From the NCBI RefSeq assembly GCF_000001735.4, contig NC_003070.9:992001-1056000 (forward strand): a DNA stretch of 64,000 nucleotides, written 5' to 3'. Shown here piece by piece: positions 1 to 16,584 of the stretch (position 1 is its first letter; every line of letters starts with the position of its first letter). This DNA is from Arabidopsis thaliana. Lineage: Eukaryota; Streptophyta; Magnoliopsida; Brassicales; Brassicaceae. The notes below the pieces were generated by a model, which was given only the letters and a program-made list of their open reading frames with translations, was not told the DNA's origin and ran no database searches. The position numbers and the translations under genes were made by a program.

Positions 1-442
1 CATTATCTGCTGAGATTGATTAGCTATTCGTTATTTGGATTTTCTAATTTCCTTTATTTGTAGTGTTATTTGGTGGAAGATCTTTGTAGTTTGTATGCTC
101 TGTGTAGATATTAGGATGAGTAAATAGTACCAGCCTTAATTTTTCTCGATCTTGTGTTGTGTTCATCATCTCTAATCTTAAATTGATGCTGCTATATGTC
201 TTGATTTTGCTCTTTTAGTCTTCACAGATGGTTCATAATCACAAGTTTTGTTTTAGCATCCACTCGTAGTTGCAGAACATACTCATTTGATTTTGTTTAC
301 TCAATATCTTTCTCTGGGAACCGTAACTGTAGAATCAATATTTCAATTCTGATTGAACTCCATCATTTATCCGGAAAAGGAAAATTCTTGGCATTTGGAC
401 TTGGTAGAACCTGAAAAGATTGTTGTTTTGATGGGTTTTAAG
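1..442 (+). other. Intron and edge of the NECAP-like gene
   Basis: No coding exon is recognisable here. The stretch is T-rich and ends in a TTTTAAG acceptor directly before the first visible NECAP exon. An open frame runs through part of it (from 353) into that exon, but its residues before KEGETIRINV do not resemble NECAP proteins. I therefore read it as intron. The upstream exons lie outside the window. Confidence 0.6.
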
Positions 443-852
443 GAAGGTGAAACCATAAGAATCAACGTGAAGCCGAAACCAACAACAAATGGCACTGGGA
501 TGCTCTCAGCTGCTCTTTCAGGAACGGGGAAGCCAAAACCTCTAGCACTTGCCCCACCCCCCAAAGCTGCCGGAGTAACCAGGTCTCCTTTACCTCCTCC
601 TCCAAACGATCCCGTCGCTTCAAGGATTGCATCTGATGGCTGCAAGGAATCACGCAGGAACGAGCCTCTATCTGATCTATCTCAGCTCAAGGTAAATAAA
701 CCTTGTCTTCTTAATTACATTTATTCTTATTCTCTAAGGTTACTCTAAATTATCCTTGATTTGGTAATACTCGGCAGAAAAATCTTCCTTCAACGGCGGG
801 ATCAGGATCGAGCAAGTCAACAGGAGCTGCATCAGGTTGGGCAGCTTTCTGA
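443..852 (+). CDS. NECAP-like adaptin-ear-binding endocytosis protein, C-terminal part
   Basis: Only the last two exons are in the window (443-691 and 778-852, about 107 residues). They begin EGETIRINVK, the end of the PH-like NECAP-1 domain. A low-complexity Pro/Ala/Lys tail follows (KPKPLALAPPPK, SPLPPPPND), and the protein ends GWAAF before TGA at 850-852. A terminal WxxF-type peptide is the known signal by which NECAPs bind the ear domains of AP-1/AP-2 adaptors, so the protein should act in clathrin-coated vesicle formation. The order matches the locus I recall as At1g03900, which was once catalogued as an ABC protein (NAP4/ABCI18). No ATPase motif is visible in the part seen here. Partial because of the window edge, not because it is broken. 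Confidence 0.82.
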
Positions 853-1477
853 TGAATGGAGTGTAAAATTTAAGTTATTGGACAAGTCCGGCTTCATCTT
901 CTTGTGACTTGAGAGCACGAGACAATAGACAACAATGGTGGTCAGCCAACAGTCTTTTTGATGTATGTTAATGGTAAGTTGATGTGTGTTTCTTTGTAAT
1001 CCTCCCACACTCCCTGTTTTAATTATTTTTCTTCCTTATAATCATCGTTGTTACATTATCGATTATCATTTGTATCACTGAGATATTAATATATACAAAA
1101 AGGCTTTTTCATAATTTCAACTTTTGCTTCTACGTAAAACTAAAATGCTAAATCTGTTTGCTATTGCATGACTAAGCAAATAAATGTACAAGAAAATATT
1201 ACAAAAAAAAAAAAAAAAACATTTTGTACTCCCTTATACGCTGTCGTTTGGTTGACGATGCGTGATGACCAGCACACTGACGTGGCGACGTGCAAAGAGA
1301 TACAATCGTTATATCACTGACGTGGCGAAAAGGTACTGGTATGACGTGGATTTAGCGTTGAACGAAACATATTTAAAGGACTGCATATTTGACCAAAGTA
1401 AACAATGTCGGTCCACCAACTAATCGTTACCTACTCCTTGTATCTGACCGCTTGAGAGCTTTTGGAGACTGGCAAAA
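853..1477 (+). promoter_or_regulatory. NECAP 3' UTR and ABCI19 promoter with repeated TGACGTGG boxes
   Basis: The first half is the 3' UTR and downstream region of the NECAP-like gene, ending in an A-tract near 1202-1220. The second half is the promoter and leader of ABCI19. It contains a 14-bp exact direct repeat, CACTGACGTGGCGA, at 1275-1288 and 1315-1328, and a third TGACGTGG at 1342-1349. TGACGTGG is a hybrid C-box/G-box core bound by bZIP factors such as HY5. An AT-rich TATTTAAA lies at 1369-1376. Confidence 0.6.
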
Positions 1478-3594
1478 ATGGCGGAGAAAGATGCGACGGC
1501 GAGTGGCGATGACGCCATTAGAGTTAGCGGTATGCAATTCGCATACGAAGTTGAGGATCCAATATTCTTCGACTTCAACCTCGATCTTCCAGCTGGTTCT
1601 CGCTGTCTTCTGGTTGGTGCCAATGGATCTGGTACGATGATCGATTTCTAGAGAGAGATTTTCCTTGTAGTTAGTTTTCATTTTTTTTCTGTCTTGGGGT
1701 CACAGGTTTTGGATCAGCGATTCGACTTGTTATGTTTTCGGCGAGAATGGAAAGTTAAAGACATCTTTTGTTTGATTTGATTTAAAGTTTGGAACTTTGA
1801 AAATTGGCCCTATGCCTCTGCAATTTCAGAATTTATTTGCCAGTCTGAAATTGGAATCATCCGTTTCTGTCGTTCTGGGGTTGGGTTTTTTTGACGTCGT
1901 TGTAGTAGAATCCGGTTTGCCATGTGATCTTAATACTGCGATTAGCTTGAGGTATTTACCATGTTCAAAACTACTCCAGGCTATTGAATTTGTTTTGTTT
2001 TTTCTGGAAGACTAATGCTTGTGTTCCTTTGGTAAATTTGTTAAGGCAAGACAACCTTATTGAAGATTCTGGCTGGAAAGCATATGGTGGGAGGAAAGAA
2101 CGTTGTACAAGTTCTTAGCCGCTCGGCTTTCCATGATACTCAACTTGTTTGCAGTGGTGACTTGTCTTACCTTGGAGGATCATGGAGTAAAACCGTTGGT
2201 TCAGCTGTGAGTAGTCCCTTATCTTCTTTCCATTTCTCATGCTTTTGTGAGATCTTTTAGGAATTTGATTGCCTAGAGAGTAACTAATCGACTACCGCTC
2301 GACTGCATTATCAATCTGATGTTATTTACTTTCTTGATTCTGCTACATTTTAGGGAGAGGTTCCTCTCCAGGGAGATTTCTCAGCAGAACATATGATATT
2401 TGGAGGTAATTTTCAGTAAGTTGATTTGTTTTATCTTTAGTCCCCTTTTTTCAGGCTTATAAACTGAAGGAGATTTTCTTTCGTTGTCCTTCTAGTTGAA
2501 GGAACTGATCCCGTGAGAAGAGAAAAACTGATTGATCTTCTTGATATCAATCTTCAATGGCGTATGCATAAGGTTTCTGATGGGCAGAAACGGCGCGTGC
2601 AGATATGTATGGGACTCTTACATCCATTCAAGGTGAAAACAATACTGTTTCAGAGAGGCTGATTATTCTGCATCCTCTAAAATCTCACATGATTCATTGT
2701 CAGTTATGTTCTCCTCTGGCTTTAAGCAAAAAAGAACCTCGTTTCTGATTGTGTTATCATCATTGCTGACGCTAATTTTAATCTGATTTTACAAACTTCT
2801 TATAAATCTCTCATGCTCTGATCACAGGTGTTATTACTCGATGAGGTCACTGTTGACCTAGACGTCGTTGCAAGGATGGATTTGCTGGAATTCTTCAAAG
2901 AAGAATGTGATCAGGTAATATTCTACCAGCCTCTTTAATATCATCTATGATCTCCTAAGTATATACAAGCCGTTTGTGTACATGTTTCTGTCGGTTAGTA
3001 ACTGGAATATTAATGCTTAACCATTCAAGGACAAGCTTTTCATATCGGTTCTTGTTGCTGCTAAGTGATGTTGCCTATAATTACTATAGGGTCCTTGCAT
3101 GTCTATGATCTGTGGTAGTACCATAAAAGGATAATTTAGTAGTAGCATGCATGTATCATGCAGTTTCAAGTGCAAATTTGTACCGGTTTTTATAGTTTCA
3201 CTTCTTGAGTTCTGAGCACGTATTCGTATTGGAAGATTACAACTCACACACTTATTCTTACTGATGACTTATTGCATGATCTTTGACTTGTTTATACCAT
3301 TGATTAACTCAGAGAGGAGCTACAATCGTGTATGCAACTCACATATTCGACGGGCTAGAGACATGGGCGACACATTTGGCCTACATTCAGGACGGTGAGC
3401 TGAATCGTTTATCGAAAATGACAGATATTGAGGAGCTGAAAACTTCACCCAACCTCCTCTCCGTGGTAGAATCTTGGCTCCGTTCTGAAATCAAACTCGT
3501 GAAGAAGAAGAAGAAGCCTGTGGCGCCATGGAAACCATCTCCATTCGATAACTCTCCTTTTAGATCATCGAGACACATGGCTTATTACCGATGA
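1478..3594 (+). CDS. ABCI19: Soluble (non-intrinsic) ABC ATPase, ABCI19
   Basis: Six exons (1478-1631, 2046-2206, 2354-2405, 2496-2632, 2828-2914, 3313-3594) give 290 residues. The start is the MAEKD codon; the longer open frame upstream is out of frame. It is a single nucleotide-binding domain with no membrane segments. The Walker A motif GANGSGKTT is split by intron 1. A variant signature, SDGQKRRVQ, stands in place of LSGGQ, and the Walker B is [12 protein letters not shown], with the catalytic Glu present. The C-terminal tail is basic (VKKKKKP) and ends SRHMAYYR. Plants have three such proteins (ABCI19/20/21), which are reported to form an ER-associated complex that affects cytokinin and light responses. 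Naming this copy ABCI19 rests on remembered gene order next to cactin. The ABC assignment itself is secure. Confidence 0.9.
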
Positions 3595-4431
3595 TTGGTG
3601 ATTACCAGTGAGATCATTGATCCTATATATGAATTTGATAATCGGTAAGAATAAAGACACCCGAGAGTAGTTCAGATTTCGTGTGTGTAGCTGCTATTTA
3701 CCACTTGGCTCATTGAAGAATAGACAACAAATTGTACTTACAATTGTGCTGATATATATACCACAGTGATTTTCACAAAATGGGAAGTGAATTTATTTTA
3801 CCGATTGCTTCAAACCCTTAATTCTATATACTTGATCTCTAAACATTGTGTAAATTGTGTAAATTTCAACCAAAATCTCTGAAATGTGTTTTTAACGTTT
3901 TTGATCATATAAGTGGACAATATGAACCGGCCGATTTTGCTCTTAACCAGTCGTTATTTTCCATAGACGGTCGGTTTTTCTTGAACCGGGAATTTCCACA
4001 TGATTTTATTGACAGAACGACGTCGTATTAAAATAGAAGGAAAGAAGAACCGACGTCCGAATGACGAAAATCTCCCTGAAACTTAATAAATCTTAACCCT
4101 CCTTTGCTCGATCCATTATCGGGGAGGAGAAAATCCTACCGCCTTCACCACCGTCGCGCAGACGCCGCAATCACCAACACTCATCGTCACTGACTCCAGA
4201 TCTTCCTCTCCAACTAGGTTTGCAATTCTCTTCTCCTTCCGCTGTTTATTGGTTTCAATTTCTGCTTAGATTCTCTTACTGCTGGTGAAACTTGAATTTG
4301 GAGCTTCTCTTTTCGCTCATTTAACCACTTCGTGTGTTCTTAGGGTTTAGATGTTGGTCTTTTAGGGACTCTCTTTGAATACTTGTTTATTGCACTTTAA
4401 GAATGATTCAATTTATCTTCGACAGAGAGAT
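3595..4431 (+). other. ABCI19 3' region, cactin promoter and 5' leader with intron
   Basis: The 3' UTR of ABCI19 fills the first part. The cactin leader probably begins near 4080-4150, just after TTAATAAATCTTAACCCTCC. A leader intron is likely at 4218-4425 (donor AG|GTTTGC, acceptor GACAG), ending six bases before the cactin ATG. The short open frames in this stretch look accidental. Confidence 0.5.
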
Positions 4432-7400
4432 ATGGGTTCTCATGGTAAGGGTAAGAGAGATAGAAGTGGAAGGCAGAAGAAGCGGAGAGATGAATCCGAG
4501 TCTGGGTCTGAGTCCGAGTCTTACACTTCTGACTCTGATGGCTCAGATGATTTGTCGCCGCCCAGGAGTTCCAGGAGGAAGAAAGGTAGCAGCAGTCGTC
4601 GGACTCGACGCCGTAGCTCAAGTGATGATTCCAGTGACAGTGATGGTGGACGGAAGAGTAAGAAGAGATCTTCATCTAAGGATTACTCGGAGGAAAAAGT
4701 TACGGAGTATATGTCTAAAAAAGCTCAGAAGAAGGTAAACTTATTGTTGTATGTTATTTTGTTTTTTGTCCTTTTTTTGTGTGTTTTAACCCTTGTATTT
4801 GTTGGAGCTGGTTGCTAACTTTATGCTACTTGTTAAATTCTTTGTAGGCATTACGTGCAGCAAAGAAACTGAAGACGCAGTCAGTGTCAGGGTACTCCAA
4901 TGATTCAAACCCATTTGGTGATTCAAATCTCACTGAGACGTAAGTACTAAGAAAATATGATTATTGTTTCTGAGTTTTAGTGGTGTATAACTTTGATGAT
5001 AGGATGTAGGAGGATTATGGAGCTCTCCTGGTTTTCTACTTGTACAAATTTTGAAATCTGGTAGTTAAAAAAGTTGGCTTAAATTGAATGTGTTATCGAT
5101 TTGTACAGATGTACTTGTGAGTAACTTGGTTTTAAGAGTCTGCAATTCTCATGGCATGCAATTTTATTAATATCAGATTTGTGTGGCGGAAGAAGATTGA
5201 AAAAGATGTTCATCGAGGAGTACCGCTGGAAGAATTTTCCGTTAAAGCTGAGAAGAGAAGACACCGGGAAAGGATGGTATGTACAATAAGCATTACTGAT
5301 TAAAAATATCGATGAAATTTTCATTTCCTTGATGCTTGTAACTATTTGCTATTTTTTCTGGTGGAATGAGCTTTCTGCTTATGTATTAACTCTTAAGCAC
5401 TTTGGTTTAACGCGCAGACAGAGGTTGAAAAGGTTAAGAAGAGGAGAGAAGAGAGAGCAGTGGAGAAAGCTCGACATGAAGAAGAAATGGTAAATTCTGG
5501 TATCCAGAAGGATGTATACAATTGAAATTCTTATTAGCCAGTTACCTCTCTAATTTGGTTAATACTGTATAGCTATTGACTTAAATCGTTCTATCCTCTG
5601 CAGGCATTGTTAGCTAGAGAACGTGCTCGGGCTGAGTTCCATGATTGGGAGAAGAAAGAGGAAGAGGTATAACTGCGTTTTCTTTGCTTTTGCAATTAAT
5701 TCTTCTTTACAGTTGTTTGGTGTATGTTGCTTGATATATCTGCTTGATCTACAGTTCCATTTCGATCAAAGCAAGGTGAGGTCAGAGATTAGATTACGTG
5801 AAGGTCGACTGAAGCCAATCGACGTCCTCTGCAAGCACTTGGATGGTTCAGATGATTTGGATATCGAGCTCAGTGAACCGTACATGGTTTTCAAGGTATT
5901 TAAAAAGATTATATTATATTGTAAAGCCATAGGCGTGTTAAGTTGTGGAGCTTTCTCACTGAGGTTTATACTTTCTTGGGCCCAGTCCAGTTCCATAACA
6001 GTTTCAGTCTATGCAATCAGTTCGATTGTGACCGTAGTAGACAGGGAACAAGCTTGAGATAAAATAAGTTATTCTGCAAGTCTAAGTATGAGCAATTTAG
6101 ATGCTGGGATAGCATCTATTCTGGTTAGCTTTTCTGAGTATCTCTTATAACTCTGTGAACCTATGTAGAAAAAAAAAGTACGTATAGGAATTTGGCTGAA
6201 TTTCCAGCTCAGCATAACCAACGTCTATGTAGAAGCAGAATATAAGAATGATTCTGCATGCTTGCTTTTGAGATCGAGAGTGGACATCTTGTTAAATAAA
6301 GTCTCTGATTGTGTAGTTGTTCTCTTTTTTGGTTGACAAAGAAGATTTTACTGGTTTGGTTTTATCAGATTGTTATGATTCTTATTATTAAAATTGACCC
6401 CCTGATCTGTATGATGCAGGGACTTACTGTTAAAGATATGGAAGAGCTTCGCGATGATATCAAGATGTATCTGGATTTGGATCGGGCAACTCCAACACGT
6501 GTACAATATTGGGAGGTATGTTCTACAACTGAGTCTCATTTTGCATTTGAGGAGATTCACGCATTTAAAGTTATTATGCATGTATGGAATTTCGATCCAA
6601 AAAATACATATTCTATGGACCATCTTGTTGTACCTTTTTGATGGTTGATTAGTATTCTTGCCTCTTTTTCATGTTATATTACCTGCTGCTTACGAGTAAA
6701 TATTTGGGCTTAATACCATTGAAATTTTCCAGGCGCTTATTGTGGTATGCGATTGGGAGTTAGCTGAAGCTCGTAAGAGGGATGCCCTTGATCGAGCTAG
6801 AGTTAGAGGGGAGGAGCCTCCTGCAGAATTGCTTGCTCAAGAGAGGGGACTACACGCTGGTGTTGAAGCTGATGTGAGAAAACTTCTCGATGGGAAGACC
6901 CACGCGGAGCTTGTAGAACTGCAGTTGGACATCGAATCGCAGCTGCGTTCTGGGTCTGCGAAAGTAGTAGAGTATTGGGAAGCAGTTCTTAAACGCCTCG
7001 AAATATACAAGGCAAAGGTATTTGCTCGTGGATGATCATGGTGTGTTAGATTTTGAAAACTGAGGATTTGTTTTTCGCATCTTCACTGACTATATTGATG
7101 TTCAACAGGCTTGCTTGAAGGAAATACACGCTGAGATGCTGAGACGTCATCTACATCGCCTCGAGCAACTTTCAGAGGGTGAAGATGATGTAGAAGTTAA
7201 TCCTGGCTTAACACGTGTGGTGGAAGAAAATGAGGAGGAGATAAATGATACGAATCTTTCAGATGCTGAAGAAGCATTTTCTCCAGAGCCTGTTGCGGAG
7301 GAAGAAGAAGCTGATGAGGCAGCAGAAGCGGCTGGTTCGTTTTCGCCAGAGCTCATGCACGGTGATGATCGTGAAGAAGCAATCGATCCCGAGGAAGACA

Positions 7401-8231
7401 AGAAGCTACTGGTATATTTAACAGTTCCTACAATTGAATTTTACACATGAATTATTGTTGTTGGTGCTTCTACTGACCCAAAATATGACTGCGGCTATAA
7501 CAGCAAATGAAACGGATGATTGTGCTGGAGAAACAGAAGAAACGGCTTAAAGAAGCTATGGACTCAAAACCAGCACCTGTAGAAGATAACTTGGAGCTTA
7601 AAGCAATGAAAGCAATGGGAGCAATGGAAGAAGGTGATGCCATATTTGGCTCTAATGCTGAAGTGAACCTCGATTCCGAGGTACCCTTATCACTATTTTT
7701 CTCTTCTCTGCAACTTTTCAGTTTTGTAGAACAAAAATACCATAATTTTCATCTTCTAGGTATACTGGTGGCATGACAAGTACCGGCCAAGAAAACCGAA
7801 GTATTTCAATCGGGTTCACACAGGTTACGAATGGAATAAGTATAACCAAACTCACTATGACCACGATAATCCGCCTCCAAAAATCGTTCAAGGATACAAG
7901 TTTAACATCTTCTACCCGGATTTAGTAGACAAAATTAAGGCTCCCATTTACACTATCGAAAAAGATGGGACAAGTGCTGAAACGTGTATGATCCGGTTCC
8001 ATGCTGGTCCACCTTATGAAGACATTGTAAGTACTCGTAACCATTATGTGGGTTTCATCATCACCTCTCGTGTTATCATTGTGCTCAAATTTATTTTTGT
8101 TTGCTTTTCAGGCGTTCCGGATTGTGAATAAAGAATGGGAGTATTCTCACAAGAAAGGTTTCAAATGCACGTTTGAGCGTGGGATTCTGCATTTGTACTT
8201 CAACTTTAAACGACATAGGTACAGGCGATAA
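4432..8231 (+). CDS. CTN: Cactin, splicing-associated nuclear protein
   Basis: Twelve exons give 672 residues. Exons are 4432-4734, 4848-4939, 5177-5276, 5418-5489, 5604-5666, 5755-5895, 6420-6515, 6733-7017, 7109-7411, 7504-7680, 7760-8026 and 8112-8231. The N-terminus is an RS/SD-rich low-complexity region (MGSHGKGKRDRSGR, then SESGSESES and SRRKKGSSS). A charged helical middle contains the conserved cactin segment (DVLCKHLDGSDD, DMEELRDDIKMYL, VQYWEALIVVCDWEL). An acidic stretch follows. The C-terminus is the highly conserved cactin domain (VYWWHDKYRPRKPKYFNRVHTGYEWNKYN... ending HLYFNFKRHRYRR). Cactins are spliceosome-associated proteins; the plant gene is essential for embryogenesis. The unbroken frame across all twelve exons supports the model. 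Confidence 0.93.
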
Positions 8232-9472
8232 CCTTATCGGAGTTTGGCTGGAGAAGACGAAAGTGGCACTTGTAAGACTTTGGCTGATGTTTTTAAAAGC
8301 CTTGTTTGTAAGAGAAGGGCGATATACATAGTCTAAATTTGGATTTCTCTCAAGTTAATTTCTGAGGTAAGAGCTGTATTTGGATATTTTGTTGAAGCTG
8401 ATCATCAAACAGAACCGAATAGAAAATGATTTTCCCACATGACAAACTAACAATCGAAAATGTAATGATGATAACTAACAAAATGTGACGTAAATAATTT
8501 GAACAAATCTGGAGTTGGTGTTTCTGCAAGAACTTTTTGGTGAATGAGTGTTATATGGAAAAGTTGGTGTAGAGACATGAATGTGTGTTTTGGTTGGGGA
8601 CGAGAGAGACGAAGAGAGAGAGAGTTAAGGTGTTGAAGTTGCTTATTAGGTTGAGATCTCAACATCAAAATGCTTATAAAAAGATTCTGTTGGTAACTTA
8701 AGTAGTGGAGTAGAAGATATTATTTATTCTGACTTTTCCTTTCTTTTTCATCTTCCTTTTGATGTCTCTTTTTCTCCAAACTCTCCTCCACTCCAAGACA
8801 AAAAAAAAACCCTTCTTTTGTATTCGTATTACTTAAAATTTGCATTTCTTTTAATAATCTCGATTCTGAATATTATATTTATGTCTAATTTTCGTTACTA
8901 ACAAACTAACATAACCAAATTTTCCGTATATATCCACCATTTAAGTTTAATGAAGCTTTTTGAAAATGAAAAACTAGTGCGTAGAGAGTGGAGATAACCA
9001 CTAAATTAATTGTTCGTCGTCAACATCACAAGTATTGTTAAATTTGTAAACAATTCCCTATAAAACTGAGTGTGCGTTATATTTCATTAATATATTCTGA
9101 AAATAAAAATATTAACAATTCCACGCTCTATATATATATATGATAAAATCGCTTTCAAACTTCTACGGTAACCCGACATTTTCTGTTTTTCCTCAATAAA
9201 AGATTTCTTTTTTTTCCTTTTCCGATAAAATTAATTAGGCAACCGTATCTTAATCTCCGATCTTTCCGCTTCTATCAGATTTTCAGATTTGATGAACTCA
9301 GGTTCGTTCAATCTTTTTCTCCAAACAATCTTCTTTGCTACCAAATTTCTGGAATCTAGGGTTCGATTATATCTCTTTTAGATTATCCATTATTTTTGTA
9401 ATTCGTTTTAGTTTCGTTTTTATTTCCTTTTTTAGATTAAGAAGAGTTCATATTTTAGAATAATTAAAAAAA
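8232..9472 (+). other. Spacer between cactin and the AGC kinase
   Basis: The cactin 3' UTR comes first, followed by AT-rich sequence and the kinase promoter and leader. A tract of TATATATATATA lies at 9130-9141. A 73-codon minus-strand open frame at 8447-8668 has no recognisable domain, and I do not call it a gene. A leader intron could use AACTCAG|GTTCG near 9300. I see no RNA gene or transposon here. Confidence 0.45.
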
Positions 9473-12240
<2,768 letters not shown>

Positions 12241-13438
12241 ATATATATCTGTTATGCCTATGTATATGTAAACCAAATTAAACCGGAAAATAATGAGCTT
12301 AAATGTACTAAAAACGTAAGTAAACTGAAGATAACTAACTACACTCTTCTTTCTTTAATACAAAGAAAAATAGATTGCAAGTCTTTTTTTAATCCCACTT
12401 TGAGAAGCCAAATTAATTATCCATATTCATTCATTAGTTTTATAGTAATAATCTAAGGAACAAATGATTTATGATATAGTATCGTCCACGTCTGGTAGAT
12501 TCGGATGAGACTCGTATTTTCCTGATTGGGAAAAAGAATATGAAATCCATATGCAACGACAACACGTATGGGCAGTTGTTGTTCCCAAATTTGATGTATA
12601 CAAATGACTACTAGCTACAGAAATTCATATACTACTAATAAGAACATTCACATGTCACTATGTCAGGTCATAATTAACCTCTATTTTCCACTATATAAAA
12701 TTTATTTGCACCAACAACAAAAAAAGGTACCAAATGAAATACTCTGCCAAATTCATCTTCTGTTAAAAATGGCGTGTTTCGCATGGTCATAATTGGAGTG
12801 AGGAAAAAAAAAAAAAAAAACAGAATGTCACAAAAAAAAATCATCTCTTTTCCAGTTTTCCTTTGTTATTCCTAACTTGTCTGTAATAACTACCGAATCT
12901 TCTTCTTCTTCTTATTAATGTTCAACAAAATTCGACATTTTTGGGTCTAATCCAGCTCAAAAGTTTACGTTTTTATTTGTGTGTGTCGGTCTGTAAGAGT
13001 TAGTTCGATTTCTTATCCAAGTAAAGGGGTTTCATTGGCTAAAATTGACAATCGGGGCGGGCCCTAGAAGAAAATATGAACTGTCAATTGTAGCAGACGG
13101 TTCGTGATTCATCGTTTTCATGGCCGATTCGATTTCCGATTTCCCCATGAGGGTTTGTCGTTGATATTAACGCCTCCCCTGGATTTCCATAATTTGCCTT
13201 GTTTAGTTCGTGTTATGATGGATCTTTGAAAGCTATTCCCTTTTTTTTGGGTGTCGAAATCGAGAATCTGAGAGTTGTTGTCACTTGAAGAATCTGGATT
13301 CTGGAAGGCTGTTGTTGGTGTGTTAAATGTTGGATTGGAAGATGAATCCAGGGCCGTAGCTAGGAGACGAAGGGTTTGTTGTATATTTGCGTTTGAAAAA
13401 TCTCGGTTTTTGTTGCTTTAGAGATTGTTGGAGAAAAT
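12241..13438 (+). other. Kinase 3' UTR, spacer, and CKI1 leader with small upstream ORFs
   Basis: The first ~600 bases are AT-rich with no gene. From about 12900 the composition changes to leader-like CT-rich and G/T-rich sequence before CKI1. Three small upstream ORFs precede the CKI1 ATG: 13120-13164 (14 codons, MADSISDFPMRVCR), 13215-13229 (MMDL) and 13327-13359 (MLDWKMNPGP). They would lie in the leader unless an intron that I could not place removes them. A 19-base A-run lies near 12806-12822. Confidence 0.45.
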
Positions 13439-16118
<2,680 letters not shown>

Positions 16119-16584
16119 AACCTGACAAACAAGAAAGTCATTATTATACGTACAATCCAAAAGAACAAACAGACAGATAATCGTAAGAGAATCTGCGTAA
16201 AGATACATTACAATGTTCCATATATACTTTATATAGTTTATTTTGTATATGTAAAACAGTTATAGAAGCCGAAATTTCTTCATCATTGGCAGATGACGCA
16301 GACTCAAAGTACACTTTTGTTGGTAAACAAATTACTACTTCGATCTATCTGTAATGAAAAAAAATATAACAAATTGTTTACTGGACGGTTATTATTTAAC
16401 CGCAAAAAACTAACGGGGGCAATTTCGACTTTTCGGGATAGAGATTAAAGGCTAGGGTTTTGACCAGCCGCGTGCTATTTAATCATCTTCTTCTTTCCGT
16501 TGTTTCTTACAATTATCGATCTTTAGATTAGGGTTCTTTTTAGACGTGTAGTGTTTTATACTTTTTATATATATATATATCTAG
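16119..16584 (+). promoter_or_regulatory. CKI1 3' UTR followed by a telo-box promoter for the noncoding RNA
   Basis: After the CKI1 stop comes 3' UTR sequence. From 16380 a promoter-like segment follows: AAAGGCTAGGGTTTTG at 16446-16461 and GATTAGGGTTC at 16525-16535 both contain telo-box-type cores (TAGGGTTT or close). A TATATATATAT tract at 16566-16580 sits just upstream of the first hairpin. Telo boxes are the classic promoter element of plant snoRNA and ribosome-biogenesis genes. This is an inference; no transcript data were available. Confidence 0.45.

Noticed and set aside
353-442. Open frame starting upstream of the NECAP exon
   Set aside because: Residues before KEGETIRINV do not fit the family and a good AG acceptor lies at 441-442, so this is intron.
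8447-8668. 73-codon minus-strand ORF after cactin
   Set aside because: No domain, no clear secretion signal, composition like AT-rich noncoding sequence; it overlaps the likely cactin 3' flank.
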